A DNA stretch of 64,000 bases from Curtobacterium sp. MCBA15_009 (GCF_001864895.1 NZ_MJGO01000041.1:1-64000), one strand, 5' to 3'. Shown: positions 15,760-24,454, numbered from the stretch's first letter. Translations and numbers: made by a program. Notes: generated from the sequence alone by a model not told the origin.

Positions 15760-16605
15760 ATGCAGCACCGAACACGGCTGCGCCCCCGCGCGACGATCGT
15801 CTCCTCGACGCTCGTCGCAGCCGGGGCGATCGGCCTCGCCGCCCTGACGGCCTCCCCGGCCCTGGCAGCGCCCACCGCGTCGACGGCCACCATCGACGCG
15901 CCCGCCTCGGCGACCGTCGGCACCGCGTTCGACGTCGACCTCGCGATCCCGGCGACCGAGAACGTCTACGCCTACGAGATCACCCTCGACGCGGACGCCG
16001 ACCTCGTGCGCTACCAGGACGACAGCGTGACCGGTCCGGACGGCGGGTTCGACAGCGTCGAGCAGGACGGCGACACCCTGACGATCCTGCACACCCGCCT
16101 CGGCACGTCGCCCGCGCTCGACGGCGACCTCGCAGCGTCCGTCACGCTCGAGCCGACCGCTGCCGGTACCGCGGACCTGTCGGTCACCCGCATCACCCTC
16201 GTCGACCCGGACGGCGCGACCACGACGCTCACCGACCCGGCGAGCACCTCGGTGACGATCGCGGCCGCTCCCACCGCCGGTCCGTCGCCGACCACCGCCC
16301 CGACCTCCGCACCGACCGGCACCGCGACGCCGACGCCGAGCGCCAGCGCGCAGCCCGGCGACGGGGACGGGGACGACCCGAGCGACCCCACCGACCCGAC
16401 CGACCCCACCGACCCGACGAGCGGTGCCACCGCCGTCCCCGCGGGCGGAGCGGACGAGCGTCCGACCGGCGGCGAACTCGCGTGGACGGGCGCCGACGTC
16501 GCCCCGTGGATCGCGGCGTCCCTCGCCCTCCTCGCCGCGGGCGGCACCCTGATCACCCTGCGGGCCCGTCGTGCCCGCCGCGAGCGCACCGGAGCAGCCG
16601 AATGA
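15760..16605 (+). CDS. Sortase-anchored cohesin-domain surface protein
   Basis: 281-residue surface protein. Layout: signal peptide residues 1-37 (cleavage after SPALA), a cohesin-like beta-sandwich about 40-168 (SATVGTAFDVDLAIPATENV then YAYEITLDADADLVRY, DGDTLTILHT), a Pro/Thr-rich linker 169-235 with a DPT repeat at 208-219, the sorting motif LAWTG at 240-244, a membrane helix about 248-267, and an Arg-rich tail. LAxTG is the motif of class E sortases of high-GC actinobacteria, so the protein should be covalently fixed to the wall. The next gene overlaps by ATGA and carries a dockerin, the natural ligand of cohesins. Confidence 0.8.
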   Translation: MQHRTRLRPRATIVSSTLVAAGAIGLAALTASPALAAPTASTATIDAPASATVGTAFDVDLAIPATENVYAYEITLDADADLVRYQDDSVTGPDGGFDSVEQDGDTLTILHTRLGTSPALDGDLAASVTLEPTAAGTADLSVTRITLVDPDGATTTLTDPASTSVTIAAAPTAGPSPTTAPTSAPTGTATPTPSASAQPGDGDGDDPSDPTDPTDPTDPTSGATAVPAGGADERPTGGELAWTGADVAPWIAASLALLAAGGTLITLRARRARRERTGAAE

Positions 16606-18458
16606 CCGCCAGAACGCAGGCCCGCAGCAAGCGACGCTCCGTCGTCGCCGGCGCCTCGCTCATCGCCCTCGTCGGGGCCGCACTCGCGGCGACGCCCGCG
16701 ATCACGGCCGTCGCAGCACCCGCAGCCGTCGACGCCAGCCCCGCCGCCATGCTCGCGCCGTACTACACGGACCTCGACCTGACCGGCGACGACCAGGTCA
16801 CCCAGGCCGACCTGACCGTGCTCACCGACCACCTCGGCGCGACGAGCTCGAGTCCCGACTGGGCGACGGTGAGCGCCGCGGACACCGACGCGGACGGCAC
16901 CATCACGGTCGCCGACCTCGCCGCCCTGTCCCAGCGGATGATCTACGACGACGGCCCGTTCCAGCTCGTCGAGGCGTCGACCGTCGACATGCAGGCCGCG
17001 ATGAACGCCGGCGTCACGACCTCGGTCGCGATCACGCAGGACTACCTCGACCGCATCGCCGCCTACGACCGCACGAAGGTCGACACCGCGTCGACCGGGC
17101 GTGCGCTCAACTCGATCATCACCACGAACGCCGACGCCCTCGCCGCTGCCAAGACGGCGGACGCGGAGCGCGCCGAGCACGGCATGACGAGCATGCTGCT
17201 CGGCGTGCCGATCGCGGTGAAGGACAACTACGACACGAAGGACATGCCGACCACCGGTGGTTGCGGCTGCTGGGACGACAACCAGACCGACACCGACGCC
17301 ACCATGGTCGCCGGCCTGCGCGACGCCGGCGCCGTGATCCTGGCGAAGGCCAGCCTCGACGAGTTCGCCTACGGGTTCGTCTCGGAGTTCTCGTCGAACC
17401 AGCCCGCCGGCTCGTCGCTCCTGGTCGCCAGCCCGTACGACACGGCCCAGACCGCCGGCGGCTCGAGCGGCGGCACCGGCGCGGCGATCTCCGCGAACCT
17501 CGCCGGGATCGGCTTCGGCACCGACACGGGCGGTTCGATCCGCGTGCCCTCGACCTACAACCAGCTCGTCGGCATCCGGCCGACGGTCGGACTGACCAGT
17601 CGCGACGGGATCATCCCGCTCGCCCTGTCGCAGGACACCGGCGGCCCGATCACGCGTTCGGTGACCGACGCGGCGGTCGCGCTCGACGCCGTCACCGGCG
17701 TGGACGCAGCGGACACCGCGACGAGCGCCCAGGCCGGCAAAGTGCCGACGTCGTACACGTCCGCGCTCGACGCCGACTCGCTGCAGGGCGCCCGCATCGG
17801 CTACGTGACGAGCATGGTCGGCACGAACGCCACCACGAAGCGTCTGTTCGACGCCTCGGTCGCGAAGCTGCAGGCAGCCGGGGCCACGGTGGTCCCGATC
17901 ACCCCGACGACGGCCTTCAACCGGGTCCTGTCCGAGGGCAGCGGCAGCACGAACGAGTTCAAGCACGACCTGGACGAGTACGTCGCGAAGCACCTCGACC
18001 CCGACGTGACCGCCCGGTCGCTGCAGGGCATCCTGGCCTCGGGCGAGTACGTGCCGGGCCGCAAGGGCACGTACCAGTCGCGCGACGTGATCACCGACGC
18101 GCAGTACCAGGCGTGGGCCGGCCCGACGGGGTCGCACACGACGCAGCTCGCCACCGGCAAGCAGCTCGTGACGCAGATGCTCGACGACCAGGACCTCGAC
18201 GCGCTCGTCTACCCGTCGGGCACGCCGTACGGCACGCAGTCGACGAACATGCGCCTCAGCCCGAACACCGGCATGCCGGCGATCACCGTCCCGATGGGGC
18301 AGGCGATCGCAGCCGACAACACCATCACCGGTGCCGGTGTGAACCTGGAGTTCCTCGGCCGCTCGTTCGACGAGAGCACGGTCATCGGCCTCGGCTACGC
18401 CTTCGAGCAGGAGACGCACGCACGCACCACGCCCGCGCTGTACCCGGCGCTCGGCTGA
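16602..18458 (+). CDS. Secreted amidase-signature enzyme with N-terminal dockerin
   Basis: 618-residue exported enzyme. Residues 1-40 are a signal peptide with Arg-rich start. Residues about 50-116 are a type I dockerin: two EF-hand-like loops, DLDLTGDDQVTQADLTVL and ADTDADGTITVADLAAL, separated by a short linker. Residues about 125-615 are an amidase-signature domain with Lys207 (AVKDNY), cis-Ser288 (GGSSGG) and nucleophile Ser312 (TDTGGSIR), a complete Ser-cisSer-Lys triad. It hydrolyses an amide, substrate unknown (peptide C-terminus, nitrogen source or wall amide). Its ATG overlaps the cohesin gene's stop, so the two are made together and probably bind on the cell surface. Confidence 0.88.
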   Translation: MTARTQARSKRRSVVAGASLIALVGAALAATPAITAVAAPAAVDASPAAMLAPYYTDLDLTGDDQVTQADLTVLTDHLGATSSSPDWATVSAADTDADGTITVADLAALSQRMIYDDGPFQLVEASTVDMQAAMNAGVTTSVAITQDYLDRIAAYDRTKVDTASTGRALNSIITTNADALAAAKTADAERAEHGMTSMLLGVPIAVKDNYDTKDMPTTGGCGCWDDNQTDTDATMVAGLRDAGAVILAKASLDEFAYGFVSEFSSNQPAGSSLLVASPYDTAQTAGGSSGGTGAAISANLAGIGFGTDTGGSIRVPSTYNQLVGIRPTVGLTSRDGIIPLALSQDTGGPITRSVTDAAVALDAVTGVDAADTATSAQAGKVPTSYTSALDADSLQGARIGYVTSMVGTNATTKRLFDASVAKLQAAGATVVPITPTTAFNRVLSEGSGSTNEFKHDLDEYVAKHLDPDVTARSLQGILASGEYVPGRKGTYQSRDVITDAQYQAWAGPTGSHTTQLATGKQLVTQMLDDQDLDALVYPSGTPYGTQSTNMRLSPNTGMPAITVPMGQAIAADNTITGAGVNLEFLGRSFDESTVIGLGYAFEQETHARTTPALYPALG

Positions 18459-18486
18459 GCCGAGCGGGTCGCGATCGGGACCACAG

Positions 18487-18534
18487 GACGGACGGGAGGC
18501 CCGGTGCCAGCTGGCACCGGGCCTCCCGTCCGTC
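18487..18534. terminator. 48-bp perfect palindrome, repeated terminator-like element (copy 1)
   Basis: A fully symmetrical 48-base palindrome centred on CCAG/CTGG between the convergent ends of the amidase and PEP-mutase-family genes. An identical element lies at 39258-39305 and a one-base variant starts at 63980. It can form a 22-bp stem with a 4-base loop in both RNAs, so it should terminate both ways. Identical sequence at unrelated loci points to a mobile or concerted repeat. Confidence 0.85.
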
Positions 18535-18541
18535 TGCTCCG

Positions 18542-19318
18542 TCAGTTCAGGGTCGGGGTGTCCTCCGGCACGACGCCGTCGGCGTACAGGTCGGTCGCCA
18601 GGTCGCGCAGCGCACGCAGCGCGACGCGCTGCGTGAGCGGACCGTAGGAGATGCGGGCGACGCCGAGCGCCTCGTACTCGGCGGCGGGCAGGGCGCCGGG
18701 CAGGCCGATGACCGACAGCTTGCCGCGGCCGAGCCCGTCGACGAGCCGTTCGACGACGTCCCGCTGGATCGCGCCCGGCACGAAGACGAGCGGTGCGCCG
18801 ACGTCGAGGAACGCCTTGCCGCGGGCGATCGCGTCCGCGATGCTCTCGTCGATCGGACGGTCGCCGCCGCGGGCGATCGCGTCGGTCCGGGCGTTCAGCT
18901 GGAAGTCGATGCCCTCGGCCTCCACCGCCTTCGTGATCGCGGCGACCCTGGCGACGGCCTCGTCGAACTGGCGCAGCCGGTCCTCGACGTTCGCGCCGAC
19001 GATGCCGGCGGCGATGGCGCGCCGGATCGTCTCGGCCGGGTCCTCGTAGCCGTCGTCGAGGTCCGCGGTGACCGGCAGGTCGGTCGCGGCGGCGATGGTG
19101 GCGGCGCCGGCGAGGGCGACGTCGAGCGGCATCCCGCCGTCGTCGTACCCGAACGAGGCCGCGATCGAGTGCCCGGCGGTGGCGATCGCCCTGGTGTCGG
19201 GCAGGTCGCTCACGGTCTTGGCGCTGATCGCGTCCCACACGTTCACGACGCGCAGGATCTCGGGGGCTTCGTGCAGCTGCTTGAGGGTGGTCGCCTTCTC
19301 GGCGGTGCTCGTGCTCAT
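18542..19318 (-). CDS. Isocitrate lyase/PEP mutase-family protein
   Basis: 258-residue cytoplasmic TIM-barrel enzyme of the PEP mutase/isocitrate lyase superfamily. Seen: RVVNVWDAISAKTV near the start (the substrate-phosphonate loop WDAISA), ATAGHSIAASFG, TADLDDGYED with the Mg-binding acidic cluster, GANVEDRL and ARTDAIARG. The catalytic Cys motif KKCGH of true isocitrate lyases is absent, so it is a carboxyvinyl-carboxyphosphonate/oxaloacetate-hydrolase-like member. Substrate unknown. It stands alone, ending at the 48-bp palindrome and starting opposite the defence-like operon. Confidence 0.8.
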   Translation of the reverse strand: MSTSTAEKATTLKQLHEAPEILRVVNVWDAISAKTVSDLPDTRAIATAGHSIAASFGYDDGGMPLDVALAGAATIAAATDLPVTADLDDGYEDPAETIRRAIAAGIVGANVEDRLRQFDEAVARVAAITKAVEAEGIDFQLNARTDAIARGGDRPIDESIADAIARGKAFLDVGAPLVFVPGAIQRDVVERLVDGLGRGKLSVIGLPGALPAAEYEALGVARISYGPLTQRVALRALRDLATDLYADGVVPEDTPTLN

Positions 19319-19486
19319 GGAAGCGAATGTAGGCGGCAGCGCGACGCCGTGTCCGTGTCCGCGTGACGCGCCAGCGAAAGGCCCGACATCTTCTGACCAT
19401 GCGAAGCCCTACGATTCTCCGAGGATCACTCGCCGCACGCGGTTTGGCATGAGGGCACTGCTCGGCGAACGACGAAAGGGAGCACT

Positions 19487-20755
19487 TTGGCACGCAGGCG
19501 TGGGTTCTTCGCAGAAATCCAGCACCAACAGCGGCTCGCGGATGCTCGGGCAGCGAGGGTGCGGCGGGAACGTGCTGCAGCTCAGGCCGCGGTCGAGCGC
19601 TCTCGAGCGCAGGCCGAGCGGGCCAGAGTCCAAGCGGAGCGCGCAACAGCTTCTGCTGCTCGTGCCTCGGAAGCAGAACGGAAGCGACTCGAGCGAGAAG
19701 CGCAAGCGGCCTACGCGGAGGCGCGGAAGGCCGAGGCGGAAGACCAGAACGAAGCCCTTCGTCTGGCGAACGAGGCCATCGCCGGTCTTCTTCAGGCCAC
19801 CCTCGACGTCGATGACTACGTCGATCTCGAAGCGCTCAAGCAGGTCGTGGAACACCCACCGTTCCCGCACCCAGACCTCGAGTCACCCATCCAGCGACCT
19901 GTTCCGCTCGTCCTTCCGCCGGCGCCGGTCTGGCAGGAGCCGCCAGCACCGAAGGGGCTGTTCGGCAAGCGCAAGAAGCACGACGAGCTGAAGCAGGAAT
20001 GGTGGGCTGACTTCCAGGCGCGGAGCGGGGAGTGGGAACGGCTGCGTGACTCGCTTCCTGCGCGACAGGCTGCCGCCGATCGTCAGTACGAGGACCTCGA
20101 ACGCCGCCGCCGTGAGCAGCTTGCGGCGGAGCGTCGGCGTTACGACGCGGCGTGCAACATCCGGCAGAAGGACATTGACGAGCACAACGCCGAGATCGAC
20201 TCGCTCATCGCCGGACTGGGTTACGGCGTGCCGGAAGCGGTCCAGGAGTACGTCGACATCGTCCTCGCCAACTCCGTCTATCCGGAAGACTTCGAAGTAC
20301 GACACGAGGCGACCTTCGACTCGTCGACCGGAGAAGCGCGAGTGCGTTCGATCGTCCCGTCACCAGAGATGCTGCCGGCCGTGAAGGCGTACCGCTGGGT
20401 GAAGGCTTCCGATGAGATCGTCGGATCTCCGTCCACGAAGAAGGACCTGACCGAGCGGTACACGGATGCTCTCGCTCAGGTCGCCCTACGCACGCTTCAC
20501 GAGGTGTTCGAGGCGGATCGGCGAGGTATCGTCCGGTCGATCTCACTCGAGGTCGGTCCTGCGACGAAGGATCCGGCGACCGGACTCGACCGGTTCTTCC
20601 CCCTGGTCGCCGTCGGTGCCTCGCGCGAGCAGTTCATCGGGTTCGACCTGTCGGCGGTCGTACCGGTCGCTACGCTGCAGCACCTCGGCGCAGCGGTGTC
20701 GAAGAACGCCGTCGCACTGAGCGTCATCGACCCCGGTGGAGTTCGCCGCTCGTGA
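19487..20755 (+). CDS. Coiled-coil protein of unknown function, partner of GIY-YIG nuclease
   Basis: 422-residue soluble protein. Residues about 10-100 are a strong charged coiled coil rich in Ala/Arg/Glu (RRERAAAQAAVERSRAQAER). A Pro-rich segment 128-150 (PIQRPVPLVLPPAPVWQEPP) precedes a second coiled coil about 170-235, followed by a globular C-terminal domain 236-422 I do not recognise. The TTG start is supported by AAGGGAG 6 bases upstream; TACGAT near 19409 may be the -10. Its stop overlaps the GTG of the next gene. Composition is lower in GC than neighbours. Possible scaffold or sensor of a nuclease-based defence pair. Confidence 0.65.
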   Translation: MARRRGFFAEIQHQQRLADARAARVRRERAAAQAAVERSRAQAERARVQAERATASAARASEAERKRLEREAQAAYAEARKAEAEDQNEALRLANEAIAGLLQATLDVDDYVDLEALKQVVEHPPFPHPDLESPIQRPVPLVLPPAPVWQEPPAPKGLFGKRKKHDELKQEWWADFQARSGEWERLRDSLPARQAAADRQYEDLERRRREQLAAERRRYDAACNIRQKDIDEHNAEIDSLIAGLGYGVPEAVQEYVDIVLANSVYPEDFEVRHEATFDSSTGEARVRSIVPSPEMLPAVKAYRWVKASDEIVGSPSTKKDLTERYTDALAQVALRTLHEVFEADRRGIVRSISLEVGPATKDPATGLDRFFPLVAVGASREQFIGFDLSAVVPVATLQHLGAAVSKNAVALSVIDPGGVRRS

Positions 20756-22284
20756 GCACTCGTCGATTCAATCCACCGCCGTCCTGGCCCCCTGTCCCCG
20801 CCGGATGGCAACCTCCGGCTTCGTGGGTGCCGCCCTCGGACTGGCCCGCTCCGCCCGAGGGATGGCTCCTCTGGATCGACCTGGACTCAGCGCGATCGCC
20901 GATCATCGACCAGGTCCCGACCCCTGCGGTGTCCGCCGAGCAACCGCCTGCGTTCCAGGGCAGCGCTTCACCGACTGTGGAGGAGATCGACCGCGGCGGC
21001 GAGTTGTTCGTCGTGCTCCCGGTCGGAAGGGGAATCGACGCCCCCTGCATCACCATCCCGAAGGCGATGTGGACGGGTGCCGCCGCCGAGCCGAGGGCTG
21101 CAGCACAGGAGAACCGCGGTACCGACAGCGGCTCGTCGCCTCAGGATCTGAGCACTGTGCTCGCGTTCGCCGACCCACGCGACAGGCGTATCGCGGAGCT
21201 CGAGGCTGAGGTAGCTCGTATTCGAAACGCTTCCTCTGTCGGAGCCGACGTACCTCTCGACGACCAGCAGGTCCTGCAGTCGGTCGGGATCTACCGGTAC
21301 CACCATCCGCTCGAGAACGCCGCGGCGTACAAGGAGCGGTTGACCGTGATCGAAGCTGCGGTCGCAGCACTCGTTCGGGAAGGCCGGGCAATCGAGCGCT
21401 CCAACATGTTCACCTTCGACAATTCCCTCGCGAAGGGTCGGAAGATGAGCGACGACCTGTCGAAGCTCATGTTGCGCGCTTACAACGCCGAAGCAGACAG
21501 CGCCGTGCGATCGCTCAGGGCAGGCAACGTCGAGACAGCCAAGCGGCGCCTGGAGAAGTCGCGCGAGGCGATCGCGCGACTGGGCGCGATGATGGAGATG
21601 CGGATCGCTCTTGACTACCACGATCTGCGCGTCGAGGAGGTGGAACTGACCTCCGACTGGCTCATGCGAAAGCAGGAGGAGCGGGAGTTCGAGCGCGACG
21701 AGCGAGCGAGGTTGCGTGAGGAGAAGCGAGTTCAACAAGAGCTCGACGCGGAGCGTGAGCGGCTTGACAAGGAGCGCGCCCTCATCGAGCAGACGATTGA
21801 GCGACTCCGGTCGAACGGCGAAGTAGACGCGGACCTCGAGGCGCGGCTCAGTCAGATCGATGCTGCAATCGAACAGAACGACTTCCGTGCAGCGAACATC
21901 CGAGCCGGGTATGTCTACGTCATCTCGAACCGGGGTGCTTTCGGGCCGGACGTCGTCAAGATCGGCCTCACACGCAGGCTCGAACCGTCGGATCGAGTGA
22001 ACGAGCTGGGTGGGGCCTCCGTTCCGTTCCGCTTCGACGTGCACACCATTTACTTCTCCGAAGACGCCGTGACACTCGAGACTGAGTTGCACCGTCACTT
22101 CGCGACTCGCGCTCTCAACCAGGCGAACCCGCGGAAGGAGTTCTTCTTCGCCACTCCGGCGGAAGTCCGCGAGGTGCTCATGCAGAAGGTGGGCGCCCTG
22201 CTCGAGTTCCGTGAAGAGGCAGAGGCGACCGAGTACCTCCAATCGGTGGGCGCTTGGCCGACGCGCGTCGTGCCGATGAGCTGA
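20752..22284 (+). CDS. DUF4041/GIY-YIG (T5orf172-type) nuclease
   Basis: 510-residue protein. Residues 1-45 are a Trp/Pro repeat (PPxxWP, PPAGW, PPxDWP types). Residues about 120-300 resemble DUF4041 (long helix with Lys/Arg/Glu, TYHHPLENAAAYKER-like segment), followed by a charged coiled coil to about 375. A GIY-YIG domain fills 384-490: GYVYVIS at 386-392, VVKIGLTRR at 402-410, then a conserved Glu in LETELHRHF, as in T5orf172/MUG113 nucleases. These domains recur together in phage-related and defence proteins. The GTG overlaps the upstream stop. Predicted to cut DNA; target and trigger unknown. Confidence 0.82.
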   Translation: MSTRRFNPPPSWPPVPAGWQPPASWVPPSDWPAPPEGWLLWIDLDSARSPIIDQVPTPAVSAEQPPAFQGSASPTVEEIDRGGELFVVLPVGRGIDAPCITIPKAMWTGAAAEPRAAAQENRGTDSGSSPQDLSTVLAFADPRDRRIAELEAEVARIRNASSVGADVPLDDQQVLQSVGIYRYHHPLENAAAYKERLTVIEAAVAALVREGRAIERSNMFTFDNSLAKGRKMSDDLSKLMLRAYNAEADSAVRSLRAGNVETAKRRLEKSREAIARLGAMMEMRIALDYHDLRVEEVELTSDWLMRKQEEREFERDERARLREEKRVQQELDAERERLDKERALIEQTIERLRSNGEVDADLEARLSQIDAAIEQNDFRAANIRAGYVYVISNRGAFGPDVVKIGLTRRLEPSDRVNELGGASVPFRFDVHTIYFSEDAVTLETELHRHFATRALNQANPRKEFFFATPAEVREVLMQKVGALLEFREEAEATEYLQSVGAWPTRVVPMS

Positions 22285-22381
22285 ACCACGGGGCGGCCCC
22301 CGATCGTGACGCGACCCGGAGACGACGCAGGATGACGGCCGGAGTCGCGCCGGGCCTGGTGTCCGATGCATGCTGGGACGC

Positions 22382-23569
22382 ATGGCGAACGACGAGCAGG
22401 ACCCGGTCGGGACGCTCCGTGGGGTGCGCACGAGCATCAAGTGGACGCGGTACGCGCCCGACGTGCTGCCGCTGTTCGTCGCGGAGATGGACCACGACGT
22501 CGCGCCGGCGATCCGGCAGGCGCTGATCGAACGGGTCTCGCAGTCCGACCTCGGGTACCTCGACGGCCCCGGGCCGCTCGCTCCCGCGTTCGCGCAGTTC
22601 GCGCTCGACCGCTGGGGCTGGGAGGTCGACCCGACCCGCATCCACCTGGCGACCGACGTCAGCGTCGGGATCGTCGAGTCGCTGCGGCTCGCGCTGCCCG
22701 ACGGCGGCCGGGTGGCGATCACGCCGCCCGTGTACCCGCCGTTCTTCGAACTCGTCGACGAGGCGCGATGTCAGGTCGAGGAGGTCCCGCTGCTCGAGCA
22801 GTGGGGGCGGTACCGGCTCGACCTCGAGGGCCTCGAGCGCGCGTTCGCCGGCGGGGTCGGCGTCTTCCTGCTCTGCAACCCGCACAACCCCGTCGGCCTC
22901 GTGCACGACCGCGCCGACCTCGTCGCGATCGCCGAACTGGCCGCGAAGTACGACGTCCTCGTCATCAGCGACGAGATCCACGCGCCGTTGACCCACCCCG
23001 GTGTGCAGTTCACGCCGTTCGCGATGGTCGCCGAGCCGCTCGGTGCGCGGAGCGTGTGCGTGACCTCGGCGAGCAAGGGGTGGAACCTCGCCGGGGTGAA
23101 GTGCTCGGTCATCGTCGCCGGCGACGCCCGGACCGCGGCCCTGCTCGACACCCTGTGGGAGGAAGTGGCGTGCCGGACGAGCATCCTCGGGCTGCACGCC
23201 AACCTGGCGGCGTTCACCCTGGCGACGGACTGGCTCGACGACGTCGTCGCCCGGATCGTCGCGAACGACCGGCTGCTCGCCAAGCTGCTGGCGGAGCACC
23301 TGCCCGGGGTCGTCTACACGCGGCCGCGCGCCGGCTACCTGGCCTGGCTCGACTTCCGGGGGATCGGACTCGGCGACGACCCGGCGGTGCCGATCCGGGA
23401 GCACGCGTACGTCGCCCTCAACTCGGGGCTCGGCTTCGGGGCGCAGGGCCGCGGCTTCGTGCGGCTCAACCTGGCGTGCTCACCGGAGACCCTGCGCGAG
23501 GCCGTGTTCCGGATCGCGTCGGCGTACCCGTCGAGCACGCAGGAGGGGCTGGTCTGGCACGTCGCGTGA
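22382..23569 (+). CDS. MalY/PatB-like PLP-dependent aminotransferase (putative C-S lyase)
   Basis: 395-residue class I/II fold PLP enzyme related to PatB/MalY cystathionine beta-lyases. Seen: the aromatic start region LPLFVAEMDHDVAPAIRQA typical of the subfamily, NPHNPVG, SDEIHAPLTHPG, and the Schiff-base Lys232 in SASKGWNLAG. It should release thiol, pyruvate and ammonia from cysteine conjugates or cystathionine. I prefer the ATG at 22382 over 22370 because the actinobacterial homologs I know begin near here; both lack a ribosome site. It follows the GIY-YIG operon on the same strand by 97 bases. Confidence 0.82.
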   Translation: MANDEQDPVGTLRGVRTSIKWTRYAPDVLPLFVAEMDHDVAPAIRQALIERVSQSDLGYLDGPGPLAPAFAQFALDRWGWEVDPTRIHLATDVSVGIVESLRLALPDGGRVAITPPVYPPFFELVDEARCQVEEVPLLEQWGRYRLDLEGLERAFAGGVGVFLLCNPHNPVGLVHDRADLVAIAELAAKYDVLVISDEIHAPLTHPGVQFTPFAMVAEPLGARSVCVTSASKGWNLAGVKCSVIVAGDARTAALLDTLWEEVACRTSILGLHANLAAFTLATDWLDDVVARIVANDRLLAKLLAEHLPGVVYTRPRAGYLAWLDFRGIGLGDDPAVPIREHAYVALNSGLGFGAQGRGFVRLNLACSPETLREAVFRIASAYPSSTQEGLVWHVA

Positions 23570-23602
23570 GAACGGGCGCTTCGTGGCTGCCGCCGGCATC
23601 GA

Positions 23603-23654
23603 GTGAGCAGGAGGAGTCGGGTCTGCGGCGCGCACTCGACGTCTTCTGCTCACT
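23603..23654. repeat. GTGAGCAGGAG intergenic inverted element
   Basis: GTGAGCAGGAG opens and CTTCTGCTCAC closes this 52-base stretch as near-perfect inverted arms. Related sequences occur at 25893, 39332 and 39449. Intergenic, followed by the 10-bp tandem array. Confidence 0.6.
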
Positions 23655-23656
23655 CG

Positions 23657-23708
23657 CGGAGCTGCGCGGAGCTGCGCGGAGCTGCGCGGAGCCGCGCGGA
23701 GCGCAGAG
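23657..23708. repeat. 10-bp tandem repeat (GAGCTGCGCG)
   Basis: Four to five head-to-tail copies of GAGCTGCGCG, the fourth degenerate (GAGCCGCGCG). A simple-sequence tract prone to length change by slippage. Lies between the aminotransferase gene and the HicB-like gene. Confidence 0.85.
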
Positions 23709-23728
23709 ACGCGGGAGAGGCGCGGCGG

Positions 23729-23914
23729 TCAGGCGACGTACTGGTTGCGCCCGACGACGCTGATGTGCAGCTCGTCGTCGCGGTCCATCGCCAGGAGCTC
23801 ACGGGCCACGAACCCGACGGAGGGCCAGCGGGACACCTCGGTCACCATGAAGCCGTCGATGAACACCTGCCACGCGCCGCGCTCGCGGACCGCCTGCACC
23901 TCGTAGGTCGCCAT
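23729..23914 (-). CDS. Small HicB-like protein
   Basis: 61-residue protein MATYEVQAVRERGAWQVFIDG onward. The pattern, a YEV strand, a turn, a second strand, then a helix ARELLAMDRDDEL, resembles the small HicB antitoxin-type RNase-H-like fold. A TACGCT box sits 6 bases before the ATG, so it is probably leaderless. No adjacent HicA toxin gene is seen. HicB-like orphans are common in actinobacteria and their role is unclear. Confidence in the fold is moderate. Confidence 0.55.
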   Translation of the reverse strand: MATYEVQAVRERGAWQVFIDGFMVTEVSRWPSVGFVARELLAMDRDDELHISVVGRNQYVA

Positions 23915-23930
23915 GCCGCGAGCGTACCGG

Positions 23931-24389
23931 TCAGCCGACGCGCTTCGCGTAGTAGCGCATCGTGGGGACCTCGCCGGTCGGCTTGCACCAGTCGGCGGGA
24001 CCGCGGCCGGTGAGCCGCCAGCCGTGCCGCTCGTAGAGGCGCCAGGCGGCCGGGGTCTCCTCGGTGACGTCGAGCCGCACGTGCGTGCCGGGGCAGGCGC
24101 GTTCGGCGGCCTCGAGCAGGGCGTCGGCGACACCGGCGCCGCGGCGGTCCGGTTCGACGAACAGCCGTGTCACCGTGGGCATCCGGCCGGGTTCGGGCAC
24201 CGCGAGTCCGACGTGGCCGATGACGAGGTCGTCGTCGTCGACGGCGACCCAGGCGCCGAGCGACCCGTCGGGGCAGAGCCACGCGGCCGGGTCCTCGGGC
24301 CAGGACGCCGGGTACCCACCGAGGTGCACGCGCCAGAGCACCTCGACCAGGGGGTCCAGGTGCGTGTCGGCGCGCTCGGTGATGTGCAT
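23931..24389 (-). CDS. GNAT-family N-acetyltransferase
   Basis: 152-residue acetyltransferase. The acetyl-CoA binding motif A is seen as VTRLFVEPDRRGAGVADALLE, followed by LDVTEETPAAWRLYERHGW (motif B). The start MHITERADTHLD at 24389 is preceded by a TAGCGT box at leaderless distance. A small conserved protein of 61 residues follows it on the same strand. Acceptor unknown (amine of small molecule, protein or antibiotic). Confidence 0.8.
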   Translation of the reverse strand: MHITERADTHLDPLVEVLWRVHLGGYPASWPEDPAAWLCPDGSLGAWVAVDDDDLVIGHVGLAVPEPGRMPTVTRLFVEPDRRGAGVADALLEAAERACPGTHVRLDVTEETPAAWRLYERHGWRLTGRGPADWCKPTGEVPTMRYYAKRVG

Positions 24390-24454
24390 CTCCTGGACGC
24401 TATCGACCGCGGGCGTCCCGTGGTCAGCGTTCCGGCGATCGTGGTGTGGAGGCG

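Noticed and set aside
16011-19646. 1211-residue minus-strand frame under the cohesin/amidase genes
   Set aside because: Antisense shadow of real genes and it spans the 48-bp palindrome; no domain motif visible.
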